A stretch of 64,000 nt of DNA from Pseudomonas sp. ANT_H12B (GCF_008369325.1 NZ_VOBI01000002.1:62001-126000); one strand, 5' to 3'. Positions 42,606 to 54,045 are shown, counted from the stretch's first letter. A program made the numbers and translations. Notes: generated by a model not told the origin, from the letters alone.

Positions 42606-43061
42606 ATGCGTGTCTGGATCGATGCCGACGCCTGCCCGCGGGCGGCGAAGGATCTGGTAGTGAAGTTTGCCCTCAAGCGCCAGTTCGAAGTGGTGCTGGT
42701 GGCCGGGCAGCCGCAGATCAAGCCGGGGCTTGCCCTGGTGAAGCTGATCGTGGTGCCGAGCGGCCCGGATGCGGCCGACGACTACTTGGTGGAATACGCG
42801 GTACCCGGTGAACTGGTGATCTGCAGCGATGTGCCGCTCGCCGATCGTCTGGTGAAGAAGGGCGTTGCGGCGCTGGATCCACGAGGCAAGGAGTTCGATG
42901 CGCAGAACATGGGCGACCGGTTGGCGGTGCGTAACCTGTTTACCGATTTGCGTGAACAGGGGCAGATGAGCGGCGGACCTGCGCCGTTTGGCGAGCGTGA
43001 GAAGCAGGCGTTTGCCAATGCGCTGGATCGGATCCTCACGCGGCTATCGCGCAAGTCTTAA
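42606..43061 (+). CDS. YaiI/YqxD family protein (DUF188)
   Basis: 151 aa from the ATG at 42606 (AGAGGAAAACACG upstream). The family N-terminus MRVWIDADACPRAAKDLVVKFA, the middle VPSGPDAADDYLVEYAVPGELVICSDVPLADRLVKKG with conserved aspartates, and LDPRGKEFDAQNMGDRLAVRNLFTDLREQG all fit UPF0178. The aspartate-rich pattern resembles PIN-like nucleases, but no activity is established. It stands alone between REPs. Confidence 0.92.
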   Translation: MRVWIDADACPRAAKDLVVKFALKRQFEVVLVAGQPQIKPGLALVKLIVVPSGPDAADDYLVEYAVPGELVICSDVPLADRLVKKGVAALDPRGKEFDAQNMGDRLAVRNLFTDLREQGQMSGGPAPFGEREKQAFANALDRILTRLSRKS

Positions 43062-43074
43062 GCATGACGGTGGT

Positions 43075-43168
43075 CCCTGTGGGAGCGAGCCTGCTCGCGA
43101 TGGGGTCGGCACATTCAACATTGATGTCGACGGTTAGACCGCTATCGCGAGCAGGCTCGCTCCCCCAT
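43075..43168. repeat. REP pair between yaiI and elbB
   Basis: TGTGGGAGCGAGCCTGCTCG and TCGCGAGCAGGCTCGCTCCC face each other across about 45 bases at a convergent junction. Confidence 0.85.
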
Positions 43169-43178
43169 TTAAACCGTG

Positions 43179-43847
43179 TTACTCGTCGTTTTCGTGGGTC
43201 AGTTCCAGCACGCGGTCGACTAGTTTGTTGATGCCCGATGCCGCTTCGCTGATGCTCTGCGCCAGCATATACGCCGGGGTGCTCACCAGTTTGCGCGCCT
43301 TGTCTTCGACGATGTCGCTCACTACGCAATCTGTGTGAGTGGCGCCCATCTTGTTCATGACGGCAGCGGTGTCGGCGTCATTGCCGATGGTGCAGGTCAC
43401 GCCCGGCCCATAAATTTTCGCGGCCAGGGCAGGCGAGATGCAGATCAGCCCCACGGGCTTGCCCGCTTCGGCGAACGCTTCGGTCAGGGCCAGGACATCC
43501 GGTTGAACCGTGCAGCCGGCACCTTCGATGGCGAAGTTCGACAAATTCTTGGCTGCGCCGAAACCGCCGGGCACGATCAGCGCGTCGAAGTCTTCGACAT
43601 TGGCCTCACGAATATCCTTGATGTTGCCCCGGGCGATTCGCGCCGATTCCACCAGCACGTTGCGCGACTCGGGCATTTCGTCGCCGGTCAGGTGATTGAT
43701 CACATGTAATTGCGAAATGTTGGGGGCAAAGCACTGCACCTGAGCGCCACGTTGGTCCAGACGCAGCAGGGTAATCACGCTTTCGTGGATCTCGGCGCCG
43801 TCGTATACGCCACAGCCGGAAAGGATCACTGCAATTTTTTTGCTCAT
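43179..43847 (-). CDS. elbB: Isoprenoid biosynthesis glyoxalase ElbB
   Basis: 222 aa DJ-1/PfpI superfamily protein. It begins KKIAVILSGCGVYDGAEIHESVITLLRLDQRGAQVQCFAPN and has NVEDFDALIVPGGFGAAKNLSNFA and PVGLICISPALAAKIYG, with the nucleophile-elbow cysteine in ICISPAL. E. coli ElbB has glyoxalase activity and is linked genetically to isoprenoid synthesis. Length and motifs are complete and the gene is monocistronic. Confidence 0.95.
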   Translation of the reverse strand: MSKKIAVILSGCGVYDGAEIHESVITLLRLDQRGAQVQCFAPNISQLHVINHLTGDEMPESRNVLVESARIARGNIKDIREANVEDFDALIVPGGFGAAKNLSNFAIEGAGCTVQPDVLALTEAFAEAGKPVGLICISPALAAKIYGPGVTCTIGNDADTAAVMNKMGATHTDCVVSDIVEDKARKLVSTPAYMLAQSISEAASGINKLVDRVLELTHENDE

Positions 43848-43962
43848 GGGCTTTTCTCCAGATTCATGGCGTTAAATGTCCACTAATTTGTCACTCGTTG
43901 CCATAGGGTTAATTCGCGGCTACACCTAGGATCTGTCCTCAAGATTCCGATCAGGGCGTGTC

Positions 43963-45198
43963 ATGGACTTCATTCTGTATGCGGTGCCGTTTTTCTTTGT
44001 GCTGATTGCCGTCGAACTGCTGGCCGACCGTTGGCGCGGGGTGACCAACTATCGTGTGGCCGATGCGATCAACAGCATCAGCACCGGCGTTCTGTCGACC
44101 ACCACCGGCCTGCTGACCAAAGGTGTAGGGTTGGTGGCCTATGCGTTTGCCCTCAAGCACCTGGCGCTGTTCGAACTCTCGGCCGAGAGTGCCTGGGTCT
44201 GGGTGTTCGCCTTCGTCCTCTACGACTTCTGCTACTACTGGCTGCATCGCCTGGGCCACGAGCGCAACATCCTCTGGGCCGCGCACTCGGTGCATCACCA
44301 GAGCGAGGACTACAACCTCTCCACCGCTCTGCGCCAGACCAGCACCGGTTTCCTGCTGAGCTGGATTTTCTACCTGCCCATGGCGGTACTTGGCGTGCCG
44401 TTGCTGGTGTTCGTCAGCGTCGCGGCACTGAACCTTTTGTATCAATTCTGGGTGCATACCAAGCACATTCCCAAGCTCGGCTGGTTCGAGTGGTTTTTCG
44501 TCACGCCGTCGAATCATCGGGCTCACCATGCACAGAACGCTCTCTACATGGATCGCAACTACGGCGGGGTGTTCATTATTTGGGACCGTCTATTTGGCTC
44601 GTTCCAGGAGGAGGACGACAACGAGCCGGTCATTTTCGGCGTGACCACGCCGCTGGCGAGCTGGAATCCAGTGTGGGCTAACGTGCAGTTTTACGCGCAG
44701 TTGTGGGCGGATGCGCGGCGTGCTGAAAGCACTTGGGACAAGCTGCGGATCTGGTTCATGCGCACCGGTTGGCGGCCGGCGGATGTCGCGGCCAAATACC
44801 CGATGAGCAAACCGGACCTGAGCCAGTTCCGCAAATACGAGGTGCCGCTGGACGGGCGTCAGCAGTGGTATGTGGTGTTGCAGTTCTGCGTCTATATCGC
44901 GCTGGGTAGCTACTTGATGAACCTGGAGCAGAGTTTGCCGACGGCCGCGTTGGTGTTGGGCTGGAGTGCCGTGGCGCTGGGTCTGTTCGTATTGGGCGTG
45001 GCCCTGGAAAATCGCCCGTGGGCGCTGAAGCTGGAACTGCTGCGACTGGTGTCGAACCTGCCGTTGGTGTGGCTGGCGCCTGTGGTCGGGCTGTGGCCGG
45101 CCAGCGCAGTGGGCTGGGTCGGCTTGCTCAGTTACAGCCTGCTCAGCGGTATCGGTCTCTACTGTTGCAGAAACCGTTTTACTCGGCTGGCGTCTTAG
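43963..45198 (+). CDS. Sterol desaturase / fatty-acid hydroxylase superfamily membrane protein
   Basis: 411 aa di-iron membrane enzyme. The histidine boxes are HRLGHE (about 95-100), HSVHH (about 108-112) and NHRAHHAQN (from about 184). TM helices surround them, and a further hydrophobic C-terminal domain of four or so helices (about 300-405) makes it longer than minimal members. The substrate (a lipid C-H bond) cannot be specified; alkylglycerol-monooxygenase-like roles are possible. Its 3' end overlaps the convergent DedA gene by 20 bases. Confidence 0.9.
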   Translation: MDFILYAVPFFFVLIAVELLADRWRGVTNYRVADAINSISTGVLSTTTGLLTKGVGLVAYAFALKHLALFELSAESAWVWVFAFVLYDFCYYWLHRLGHERNILWAAHSVHHQSEDYNLSTALRQTSTGFLLSWIFYLPMAVLGVPLLVFVSVAALNLLYQFWVHTKHIPKLGWFEWFFVTPSNHRAHHAQNALYMDRNYGGVFIIWDRLFGSFQEEDDNEPVIFGVTTPLASWNPVWANVQFYAQLWADARRAESTWDKLRIWFMRTGWRPADVAAKYPMSKPDLSQFRKYEVPLDGRQQWYVVLQFCVYIALGSYLMNLEQSLPTAALVLGWSAVALGLFVLGVALENRPWALKLELLRLVSNLPLVWLAPVVGLWPASAVGWVGLLSYSLLSGIGLYCCRNRFTRLAS

Positions 45199-45802
45199 TC
45201 TCGGCGGCCTTGGCCAGTTCAGCCTGCTCATCGGCGTAGATCTTCTTCGCCAGACGAGCATTCTTGAAGCGCCGGCGCAGCCACAGGCAAAAGCCCAATA
45301 TCAGCAACGCACCGAGCACCCACAGCTCGTACTTCTTGACACTGCCGAGCATGCCTTCGAGCACTGCACCGAAGTGATACGCGGCAGCAGCCAGTGCGGT
45401 GGCCCAGATCGCGGCACCAATCCCGTTGAGCAGCAGATAACGTCCCGGCGGGTAACCCGACAGGCCGATCGCCACCGGCATTACCGTGCGCAGGCCGTAG
45501 ACAAAGCGGAAGCTCAGCACCCAGATGTCCGGATGCCTGCGGATGTGTTCCAGCGCCCGGTCACCCATCAATTGCCAGCGCGGTTTTCGCGCCAGCAACT
45601 TGCGGCCGTGCTTGCGCCCCAGGAAATACCACAGCTGATCACCGGCATAACTGCCGAGGAACGCCACGATCATGACCACTTTGAGGTCCATGTATCCGCG
45701 GAACGCGAGGAAACCCGCGAGCACCAGAATGGTTTCGCCTTCGAAGAACGTGCCGAGAAAGAGGGCGAAGTAGCCGAATTCCTGAAGAAATTGTTGGAGC
45801 AT
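45179..45802 (-). CDS. DedA family membrane protein
   Basis: 207 aa from the ATG at 45802. DedA motifs are FGYFALFLGTFFEGETILVLAGFLAFRGYMDL (with the acidic F/E-G-E-T), GDQLWYFLGRKHGRKLL, and FRFVYGLRTVMPVAIGLSGYPPGRYLLLNGIGAAIWA (with the conserved arginines). Members act as polyprenyl-phosphate or phospholipid flippases and in membrane-potential homeostasis. A long cytoplasmic K/E-rich tail follows the last TM. Confidence 0.93.
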   Translation of the reverse strand: MLQQFLQEFGYFALFLGTFFEGETILVLAGFLAFRGYMDLKVVMIVAFLGSYAGDQLWYFLGRKHGRKLLARKPRWQLMGDRALEHIRRHPDIWVLSFRFVYGLRTVMPVAIGLSGYPPGRYLLLNGIGAAIWATALAAAAYHFGAVLEGMLGSVKKYELWVLGALLILGFCLWLRRRFKNARLAKKIYADEQAELAKAAETKTPAE

Positions 45803-45857
45803 TGTCTGGGTGCTGGCGAAATGAACGCGCAGCCTAACCCTTCGTGCACATTCATGA

Positions 45858-47024
<1,167 letters not shown>

Positions 47025-47042
47025 CCCTCCCAGGAACATTCG

Positions 47043-49265
47043 ATGAATACCGAAGGACTCACTGAAGTTGCCGTAAAAGACGCTCAACCCGTGGTGGAGC
47101 AAATCGCCGAAACCCCGCCGGAACTGGAGCCTGCTCCACCCGCGGTGGTGGCCGAGCCCGCGCATGCGGCCCCGACGATTGCTATTCCCGGCCTGGATGA
47201 CAGCAGCCTGTACATCCATCGTGAGCTCTCGCAACTGCAGTTCAACATCCGCGTGCTGGAACAGGCGCTGGATGAGTCCTACCCGTTGCTGGAGCGGCTG
47301 AAGTTTCTGCTGATTTTCTCCAGCAACCTGGACGAGTTCTTCGAGATTCGTGTGGCCGGCCTCAAGAAACAGATCACCTTCGCCCGTGAACAGGCGGGCG
47401 CCGATGGCCTGCAACCGCACCAGGCCCTGGCCCGCATCAGCGAACTGGTACACGGTCACGTCGACCGTCAGTACGCGATCCTCAACGACATTCTGTTGCC
47501 GGAACTGGAAAAACATCAGGTCCGCTTCATCCGTCGGCGTCACTGGACCACCAAGATCAAAACCTGGGTGCGCCGTTATTTCCGCGACGAAATCGCGCCG
47601 ATCATTACCCCGATTGGCCTGGACCCGACGCACCCGTTCCCGTTGCTGGTGAACAAGAGCCTGAACTTCATCGTCGAGCTCGAAGGTATCGACGCTTTCG
47701 GCCGCGATTCCGGTCTGGCGATCATTCCGGCGCCACGTCTGCTGCCGCGGGTCATCAAGTTGCCGGAAGAAGTGGGCGGCTCTGGCGACAACTACGTGTT
47801 CCTGTCGTCGATGATCCATGCGCACGCCGATGACCTGTTCCAGGGTATGAAGGTCAAGGGCTGCTACCAGTTCCGTCTGACCCGAAACGCCGACCTGGCA
47901 GTCGATACCGAAGATGTAGAAGACCTGGCCCGCGCCCTGCGCGGCGAGTTGTTCTCCCGTCGTTACGGTGACGCGGTGCGTCTGGAAGTCGCCGACACGT
48001 GCCCGAAACACCTGTCCGACTACTTGCTCAAGCAGTTCAACCTGCACGAGACCGAGCTGTATCAGGTCAACGGTCCGGTCAACCTGACCCGCCTGTTCAG
48101 CATCACCGGGCTGGACAGTCAGCGAGCGCTGCAATACACGCCGTTCACCCCGCAGATCCCGAAACTGCTGCAAAACAGCGAGAACATCTTCAGCGTGATC
48201 AGCAAGCAGGACATCCTGTTGCTGCACCCGTTCGAGTCCTTCACCCCCGTGGTCGACCTGCTGCGCCAGGCGGCCAAGGACCCGCACGTATTGGCGGTCC
48301 GTCAGACCCTGTACCGCTCCGGTGCCAACTCGGAAATTGTCGACGCACTGGTCGATGCGGCGCGTAACGGCAAGGAGGTCACTGCGGTGATCGAGTTGCG
48401 TGCGCGGTTCGACGAAGAGTCCAACCTGCAACTGGCCAGCCGTCTGCAAGCGGCCGGTGCGGTGGTGATTTACGGCGTGGTCGGCTTCAAGACCCACGCC
48501 AAGATGATGCTGATTCTGCGTCGCGAGGCTGGCGAGATTGTCCGTTACGCCCACTTGGGCACCGGCAACTACCACGCGGCCAACGCCCGTCTGTACACCG
48601 ACTACAGCTTGCTGACCTCGGATGACGCCTTGTGCGAAGACGTCGGCAAACTGTTCAGCCAGTTGATCGGCATGGGTAAAACCCTGCGCATGAAGAAGCT
48701 GCTGCACGCGCCGTTCACGTTGAAGAAGGGCATGCTCGACATGATTGCCCGCGAGACTCAGTTTGCCCTCGACGGCAAACCGGCGCACATCATCGCCAAG
48801 TTCAACTCGCTGACCGACCCGAAGATCATCCGCGCGTTGTACAAGGCCAGTCAGTCCGGGGTGCGTATCGATCTGGTGGTGCGCGGCATGTGCTGCCTGC
48901 GTCCGGGCATCGCCGGGGTTTCGCACAACATCCACGTGCGCTCGATCATCGGGCGTTTCCTGGAGCACACCCGGGTCTTCTACTTCCTCAATGGCGGCGA
49001 AGAGCAGATGTTCCTGTCCAGCGCCGACTGGATGGAGCGCAACCTCGACAAGCGCGTCGAGACTTGTTTCCCGGTCGAGGGCAAAAAGCTGATCATGCGG
49101 GTCAAGAAAGAGCTGGAGCTTTATCTCACCGATAACACTCACAGCTGGAGCCTGCAGGCGGACGGCCGTTACATCCGTAACACACCGACCGGCAATCAGA
49201 ACCCGCGCAGTGCCCAGGCAACGCTGCTGGAGCGTTTGGGTAGCCCGATTCTGGCGGTCCGATAA
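47043..49265 (+). CDS. ppk: Polyphosphate kinase 1
   Basis: 740 aa. The ordered domains are N (helical, from [21 protein letters not shown]), H, C1 and C2. The autophosphorylated histidine is H485 in [17 protein letters not shown], followed by [25 protein letters not shown]2 contains [33 protein letters not shown]. An extra acidic/proline N-terminus of about 50 residues precedes the kinase. It makes polyphosphate from ATP. The convergent ppx gene degrades it. Confidence 0.98.
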   Translation: MNTEGLTEVAVKDAQPVVEQIAETPPELEPAPPAVVAEPAHAAPTIAIPGLDDSSLYIHRELSQLQFNIRVLEQALDESYPLLERLKFLLIFSSNLDEFFEIRVAGLKKQITFAREQAGADGLQPHQALARISELVHGHVDRQYAILNDILLPELEKHQVRFIRRRHWTTKIKTWVRRYFRDEIAPIITPIGLDPTHPFPLLVNKSLNFIVELEGIDAFGRDSGLAIIPAPRLLPRVIKLPEEVGGSGDNYVFLSSMIHAHADDLFQGMKVKGCYQFRLTRNADLAVDTEDVEDLARALRGELFSRRYGDAVRLEVADTCPKHLSDYLLKQFNLHETELYQVNGPVNLTRLFSITGLDSQRALQYTPFTPQIPKLLQNSENIFSVISKQDILLLHPFESFTPVVDLLRQAAKDPHVLAVRQTLYRSGANSEIVDALVDAARNGKEVTAVIELRARFDEESNLQLASRLQAAGAVVIYGVVGFKTHAKMMLILRREAGEIVRYAHLGTGNYHAANARLYTDYSLLTSDDALCEDVGKLFSQLIGMGKTLRMKKLLHAPFTLKKGMLDMIARETQFALDGKPAHIIAKFNSLTDPKIIRALYKASQSGVRIDLVVRGMCCLRPGIAGVSHNIHVRSIIGRFLEHTRVFYFLNGGEEQMFLSSADWMERNLDKRVETCFPVEGKKLIMRVKKELELYLTDNTHSWSLQADGRYIRNTPTGNQNPRSAQATLLERLGSPILAVR

Positions 49266-49274
49266 CGCGCAAAA

Positions 49275-49308
49275 CCTGTGGGAGCGAGCTTGCTCGCTCC
49301 CACATGGG
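49275..49308. repeat. Single REP palindrome after ppk
   Basis: CCTGTGGGAGCGAGC-TT-GCTCGCTCCCACATGG, a nearly perfect 14-bp stem 9 bases after the ppk stop. Confidence 0.8.
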
Positions 49309-49340
49309 GGGTTGCGTCGTCTGCCGAATCGCGGGCACAA

Positions 49341-49368
49341 AAAAAGGCCTTCCGAAGAAGGCCTTTTT
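49341..49368. terminator. Bidirectional terminator between ppk and ppx
   Basis: AAAAAGGCCTTC-CGAA-GAAGGCCTTTTT is a perfect 12-bp stem with a tetraloop and A/T flanks, so it can terminate transcription from both convergent genes. Confidence 0.93.
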
Positions 49369-49373
49369 CAGTT

Positions 49374-50876
49374 TCAGCGAACGTTAAGCGCGAAGCCAAC
49401 CCGCGTCAGCCATTCCGCTTCCAGGCCGAAGTCTGCCTGGGTCAGCTGGTTTTCATCCAGCCAGTTTTCCGGGAACAACACATCGAGGCTGTCGCGGTTG
49501 GCGTGAAGCACAACTTGAGGCATTTCCTGAGTGCCACGGATGTGATGGAACAGGATCGCGAAGCGCAACAGCACGCACAGGCGAATCAGCTTGATGCCTT
49601 CATCGCCGAAATCGGCAAACCTGTCACGGGGAATATTGCGGCGGTGACCGCGCACCAGCAGCGCGAGCATCAGCTGGTCTTCGCGAGAGAACCCGGCCAG
49701 GTCCGAGTGCTCGATCAGGTAGGCGCCGTGCTTGTGGTAGTGATAGTGAGCGATGTCCAGGCCCACTTCATGGACCTTGGCCGCCCAGCCGAGCAGTTCG
49801 CGCCAGACGCCGTCATCCAGATCCCAGTCTTCGGCGACTTGATCGAAGGCATGCAGCGCTTTGCGTTCGACCCGCGCCGCTTGTTCCAGATCGACGTGAT
49901 AACGCTCCATCAGCGAGCTGAGCGTGCGCTCACGGACGTCTTCATGGTGATGACGGCCTAACAGGTCATAGAGCACGCCTTCGCGCAGGGCGCCTTCACA
50001 GTGGTCCATGCGTTGCAGTTCGAGGGCATCGAAAATCGCTTCGAGAATGGCCAGGCCCGCGGGGAAAATCGCCCGGCGATCGGGTTTGATGCCTTCGAAG
50101 TCGATCTTCTCGACGTCGCCGAGTTTGAACAATTTGCGCTTGAGCCAGGCCAGGCCTTCGGCATTCACCTCGCCAGTACCATGACCGCCGGCCTTCAGCG
50201 CCAGGCCGATGGCGCGGATAGTGCCCGAGGAGCCGATGGCTTCATCCCAGGTCAGGCGGTGCAGGGCGTGTTCGATGCTCATGATCTCCAGCCGCGCCGC
50301 CGTGTAGGCCTGGGCGTAGCGGGCCGGGGTGATCTTGCCGTCCTTGAAATAGCGCTGGGTGTAGCTGACGCAGCCCATTTGCAGGCTTTCGCGCAGCAGC
50401 GGTTCGAAGCGCTGGCCGATGATGAATTCGGTACTGCCGCCGCCAATGTCAGCCACCAGGCGCTTGCCCGGGGTGTCGGCGAGGGTGTGGGAAACGCCGA
50501 GGTAGATCAGGCGCGCTTCTTCACGGCCGGAGATGACTTCCACCGGGTGGCCGAGGATTTCTTCGGCGCGGCGAATGAATTCGGCACGGTTGCGGGCTTC
50601 ACGCAGGGCGTTGGTGCCGACGATCCGCACGGCGCCCAGCGGCATACCGTTGATCAGTTGGGCAAAACGCTTCAGGCAATCGAGCCCGCGTTGCATGGAT
50701 TCTTCACTGAGCTGACGCTCATCGTCGATGCCGGCGGCCAGCTGAACCTTCTCCCCGAGACGCTCGAGAATACGGATTTCGCCGTTCTGGGCCTTGGCCA
50801 CGACCATGTGAAAGCTGTTGGAGCCCAGGTCGATTGCGGCGATCAGGGACAGATTCTTGGCTTGGGATTGCGGCAT
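49374..50876 (-). CDS. ppx: Exopolyphosphatase
   Basis: 500 aa. It has the ASKHA (sugar kinase/Hsp70) fold of Ppx/GppA: phosphate-1 motif [19 protein letters not shown], adenosine/phosphate motif [15 protein letters not shown], and the acidic [18 protein letters not shown] [12 protein letters not shown]. The C-terminal HD-like half ([29 protein letters not shown]) is also present. It releases phosphate from polyphosphate and may also hydrolyse pppGpp. It is convergent with ppk. Confidence 0.97.
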   Translation of the reverse strand: MPQSQAKNLSLIAAIDLGSNSFHMVVAKAQNGEIRILERLGEKVQLAAGIDDERQLSEESMQRGLDCLKRFAQLINGMPLGAVRIVGTNALREARNRAEFIRRAEEILGHPVEVISGREEARLIYLGVSHTLADTPGKRLVADIGGGSTEFIIGQRFEPLLRESLQMGCVSYTQRYFKDGKITPARYAQAYTAARLEIMSIEHALHRLTWDEAIGSSGTIRAIGLALKAGGHGTGEVNAEGLAWLKRKLFKLGDVEKIDFEGIKPDRRAIFPAGLAILEAIFDALELQRMDHCEGALREGVLYDLLGRHHHEDVRERTLSSLMERYHVDLEQAARVERKALHAFDQVAEDWDLDDGVWRELLGWAAKVHEVGLDIAHYHYHKHGAYLIEHSDLAGFSREDQLMLALLVRGHRRNIPRDRFADFGDEGIKLIRLCVLLRFAILFHHIRGTQEMPQVVLHANRDSLDVLFPENWLDENQLTQADFGLEAEWLTRVGFALNVR

Positions 50877-50993
50877 GGTCAGGGGGTCTCGGTCGATAAC
50901 CTCGACATCGTGCCACGATCAAACGCTGCCGCCAACGCACAGTGTTCAAAGCCTTGATCCGACGCAGGAAAGTGGGTGACCGCTGCGCGGTCA

Positions 50994-51057
50994 ATCGCTA
51001 GCAGGCTAGCTCCCACATTGGAATGCGTACCCCTGTGGGAGCTAGCCTGCTAGCGAT
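50994..51057. repeat. REP variant pair (AGCTAGCCTGCTAGCGAT type)
   Basis: ATCGCTAGCAGGCTAGCTCC and GGAGCTAGCCTGCTAGCGAT are exact inverted copies around about 16 bases. The core CTAGCAGGCTAG differs from the other REPs in the window (CGAGCAGGCTCG). Confidence 0.8.
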
Positions 51058-51084
51058 GAGGGCATTAAAGACACTGAGGCTCTT

Positions 51085-51822
51085 TCAGGCTGTCGCTTCA
51101 ACAGTCCCAATGAAGTTCGCCAACTCCGCCGTCTGCGGATTCGCGAACAGAATCTTCGGATCCCCCACCTCATGCACCTTGCCCTGATGCATGAACACCA
51201 ACTTATCCCCAACCTCCCGGGCAAAACGCATCTCATGGGTGACCATAATCAACGTCATCCCTTCCTTGGCCAGTTGCCGGACTACGCTCAACACCTCGTT
51301 GACCAGCTCCGGGTCCAGCGCCGAGGTAATCTCATCGCACAGCAAGACCTTCGGCGACATCGCCAGCGCCCGGGCAATCGCTACCCGCTGTTGCTGCCCG
51401 CCAGACAATCGATCCGGAAAGGCATCGAATTTCTCCCCCAGCCCAACCCGCTCCAGCATCTCCCTTGCCAGTTCGGTGGCTTTGGCTTTCGGCACTTTCT
51501 GCACAACCTGCGGCGCGAGCATCACGTTCTCGCCGACGGTCAGGTGCGGGAACAGGTTGAACTGCTGAAACACCGTCCCGACTTTCTGCCGCAAGCTGCG
51601 CAGATCGGCACGGGCGGCGTCGAGGTATTCGCCGTCGACTTCGATCACGCCGTCGTTGATCGATTCCAGGCCATTGAGGGTGCGCAACAAAGTGGATTTG
51701 CCCGAGCCGCTGCGACCGATGATCGCCACGACCTGGCCTTCCTCGACGTTCAGGTCGATGCCTTTGAGTACATGGTGATCGCCGTAATATTTATGCAGGG
51801 CCGAAATTCTAAGCAGGGGCAT
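51085..51822 (-). CDS. Polar amino-acid ABC transporter, ATP-binding protein
   Basis: 245 aa from the ATG at 51822 (AAAGGAGACTGC upstream). Walker A is GRSGSGKSTLLR (about 36-47), signature LSGGQQQRVAIARAL, Walker B VLLCDEITSALDPE and the switch histidine in VTHEM, as in GlnQ/HisP proteins. It overlaps the upstream permease gene by 14 bases. It is the last gene of a four-gene leftward operon. Confidence 0.95.
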   Translation of the reverse strand: MPLLRISALHKYYGDHHVLKGIDLNVEEGQVVAIIGRSGSGKSTLLRTLNGLESINDGVIEVDGEYLDAARADLRSLRQKVGTVFQQFNLFPHLTVGENVMLAPQVVQKVPKAKATELAREMLERVGLGEKFDAFPDRLSGGQQQRVAIARALAMSPKVLLCDEITSALDPELVNEVLSVVRQLAKEGMTLIMVTHEMRFAREVGDKLVFMHQGKVHEVGDPKILFANPQTAELANFIGTVEATA

Positions 51823-52459
51823 GCAGTCTCCTTTCCAGGTAGCGCGCACTGAGGGACAAAGGGTAGCAGAGCAGGAAGTAACCGAGGGCCACGAGGCCGT
51901 AGACCATGAACGGTTCGAAGGTCGCGTTGGCGAGCATGCCGCCGGTCTTGGTCAGTTCGGTGAAGCCGATGATCGATGTCACGGCGGTGCCTTTGACCAC
52001 TTGCACCGAGAAGCCCACGGTGGGTGCCACGGCGATCCGCAGCGCTTGCGGCAGGATCACGTAACGCAGTTGCTCCAGCGGGTTCAGTGCAAGACTCGAC
52101 GAGGCTTCCCACTGGCCGTTGGGGATCGACTCGACGCATCCGCGCCAGATCTCCGCCAGATAGGCGCTGGTGAAGAGCGTCAGGGCAATCGCCGCCGCCA
52201 TCCACGGCGAAATCTCAACCCCCGCCAACGCCACGCCGAAGAACACCAGAAACAGCTGCATCAACAGCGGCGTGCCCTGGAACAGTTCGATGTAGGAGCG
52301 GGCGAAGTTGCGCGGCAGGGATTTTTTCGAAATCCGCATGACCATGATCAGCAAGCCGATCAACCCGCCGCCGATAAACGCCACCAGCGACAGCGCCAAG
52401 GTCCATTGCAGGCCCGTGAGCAGGTTGCGCACGACGTCCCAGGTAGTGAAATCGCTCAT
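51809..52459 (-). CDS. Polar amino-acid ABC transporter, permease 1
   Basis: 216 aa from the ATG at 52459. About five TM helices, with the EAA loop (QWEASSSLALNPLEQLRYVILPQALRIAVAP) that contacts the ATPase. The N-terminal GLQWTLALSLVAFIGGGLIG and YIELFQGTPLLMQLF are typical of HisMQ-type permeases. Its ATG overlaps the stop of permease 2 by 4 bases. It forms the heterodimeric pore with permease 2. Confidence 0.94.
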   Translation of the reverse strand: MSDFTTWDVVRNLLTGLQWTLALSLVAFIGGGLIGLLIMVMRISKKSLPRNFARSYIELFQGTPLLMQLFLVFFGVALAGVEISPWMAAAIALTLFTSAYLAEIWRGCVESIPNGQWEASSSLALNPLEQLRYVILPQALRIAVAPTVGFSVQVVKGTAVTSIIGFTELTKTGGMLANATFEPFMVYGLVALGYFLLCYPLSLSARYLERRLHAPA

Positions 52460-53124
52460 TGGCTGCTCCTTGCGACAAAACGGCGGCCAATCCAGTTCAG
52501 CAACTGGCGGATCAGCAGCGCCATGCACAGGTAGAGCAGCGTGGTCAGGGTGTAGGTTTCAAAGGCGCGGAAGTTGCGCGACTGAATGAAGTTGGCGGCG
52601 AAGCTCAGCTCTTCGGTGGCGATCTGCGAGCAGACCGCCGAGCCGAGCATGACGATGATGATCTGGCTGCTCAATGCCGGCCAGACCTTGCCCAGCGCCG
52701 GCAGCAGGATCACGTGGCGGAAGGCTTCGAAGCGGGTCATCGCCAACGCGGCGGCAGCTTCGAGCTGGCCGCGAGGAATCGCCTGAATGCCGGCACGGAT
52801 GATCTCGGTGGAATAAGCCCCGAGGTTGATCACCATCGCCAGCACTGCTGCCTGCCACTCGGAAATTTGCACACCCAGTGACGGCAGGCCGAAGAAGATG
52901 AAAAACAACTGCACCAGAAACGGCGTGTTGCGGATCAACTCGACGTAGACACCGAACATCGCTGAGAACGGGCGGATATTCCACGCCCGCACCAGCGCCC
53001 CGACGATGCCCAGACCCACTCCGAGCACCGCGCCGATGGCCGTCAGTTCAAGGGTGAACAGCGCACCGCGCAGTAGCAGGTCGGTGTTGTGCACCACCGG
53101 TAGAAAGTCGAACTGATAAGCCAT
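52456..53124 (-). CDS. Polar amino-acid ABC transporter, permease 2
   Basis: 222 aa from the ATG at 53124. TM layout and motifs match permease 1: GALFTLELTAIGAVLGVGLGIVGAL, YVELIRNTPFLVQLFFIFFGLPSLG and the EAA loop GQLEAAAALAMTRFEAFRHVILLPALGKVWPAL. It lies 21 bases after the binding-protein gene. The specificity of the system is set by the binding protein. Confidence 0.94.
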   Translation of the reverse strand: MAYQFDFLPVVHNTDLLLRGALFTLELTAIGAVLGVGLGIVGALVRAWNIRPFSAMFGVYVELIRNTPFLVQLFFIFFGLPSLGVQISEWQAAVLAMVINLGAYSTEIIRAGIQAIPRGQLEAAAALAMTRFEAFRHVILLPALGKVWPALSSQIIIVMLGSAVCSQIATEELSFAANFIQSRNFRAFETYTLTTLLYLCMALLIRQLLNWIGRRFVARSSQ

Positions 53125-53145
53125 GTTCAGTCTCCGCAACGGCGA

Positions 53146-53931
53146 TCAGAGATCGGCCGGCAGCGGCTCTTTGAGCCAGGTCCGGGAGTTCTTCTCCAGC
53201 GCGCCGTCGGTCTTGGCGGTGGCGAGGATCTGATTGACCTTGCCCAGCAGCGCCGGCTCGTTCTTGTTCACGCCAACGTAGACCGGCGAATCCTTGAGCT
53301 TCACTTTCAGTGCCGGAATGCGTTTCGGGTTGCGTTCGCTGATGGTCACCATCACCACGTTGCCGCTGGCGATCAGATCAACCTGGCCTGCGAGATAAGC
53401 AGCGATCGTCGAGTTGTTGTCTTCGAAGCGCTTGATGGTCACGCCTTCGGGCGCGACTTTTGTCAGCTCGATGTCTTCGATGGCGCCACGGGTGACGCTG
53501 ATGGTTTTGCCCTTGAGGTCGTCCAGGCCTTTGATGTCGGCGTCTGGCGGACCGAACACCGCCAGGTAGAACGGCGCGTAGGCACGGGAAAAGTCGATGA
53601 CTTTCTCGCGCTCGGGGTTTTTGCCGAGGCTGGAGATCACCAGATCGACCTTGCCGGTGGTCAGGAACGGGATGCGGTTGGTGCTGTTGACCGGCGTCAG
53701 TTCGAGTTTGACCTTGAGTTGGTCGGCCAGCAGTTTGGCGGTGTCGATATCGAGGCCGCGAGGTTTCATGTCCGGGCCGACCGAACCGAAGGGAGGGAAG
53801 TCCTGAGGCACGGCCACCTTGAGGACGCCGCGCTTGACCACATCCTCCAGACCGTCGGCGTGGGCGGGCGCCTGGCTCAGCATCAGGCTGGCAAACAGGG
53901 CTGCGAGGAGGGCGCTGTAACGCTGGGTCAT
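53146..53931 (-). CDS. Polar amino-acid ABC transporter, periplasmic substrate-binding protein
   Basis: 261 aa from the ATG at 53931 (GGAGATTTGCC upstream). The signal peptide ends APAHA before DGLEDV (about residue 24). The SBP_bac_3 fold is recognisable: GVLKVAVPQDFPPFGSVGPDMKPRGLDIDTAKLLADQLKVKLELTPV, NRIPFLTTGKVDLVISSLGKNPERE and GKTISVTRGAIEDIEL. A ligand cannot be assigned. It is the first gene of the operon, divergent from a FadR-type regulator. Confidence 0.94.
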   Translation of the reverse strand: MTQRYSALLAALFASLMLSQAPAHADGLEDVVKRGVLKVAVPQDFPPFGSVGPDMKPRGLDIDTAKLLADQLKVKLELTPVNSTNRIPFLTTGKVDLVISSLGKNPEREKVIDFSRAYAPFYLAVFGPPDADIKGLDDLKGKTISVTRGAIEDIELTKVAPEGVTIKRFEDNNSTIAAYLAGQVDLIASGNVVMVTISERNPKRIPALKVKLKDSPVYVGVNKNEPALLGKVNQILATAKTDGALEKNSRTWLKEPLPADL

Positions 53932-53975
53932 GGCAAATCTCCGAATCGGCGAGAAGTGATTTCTGCGGATCGACA

Positions 53976-53995
53976 GAGCATGGGCCATGCCAAGA
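53976..53995 (-). promoter_or_regulatory. Candidate sigma-54 promoter / palindrome upstream of the ABC operon
   Basis: On the minus strand the sequence reads TTGGCATGGCCCATGCTC, matching TGGCACG-N4-TTGCW with GG and GC exactly 10 bases apart (GC at 53978-53979, CC at 53990-53991 on the plus strand). It is also a palindrome, GCATGG-G-CCATGC, so it could instead be an operator. Sigma-54 control is common for amino-acid uptake in pseudomonads. Confidence 0.4.
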
Positions 53996-54045
53996 ATCGG
54001 TTTTGGGTGCCGCAGGCCACGGTTTTGCTGGATTCGTTCGGTCTT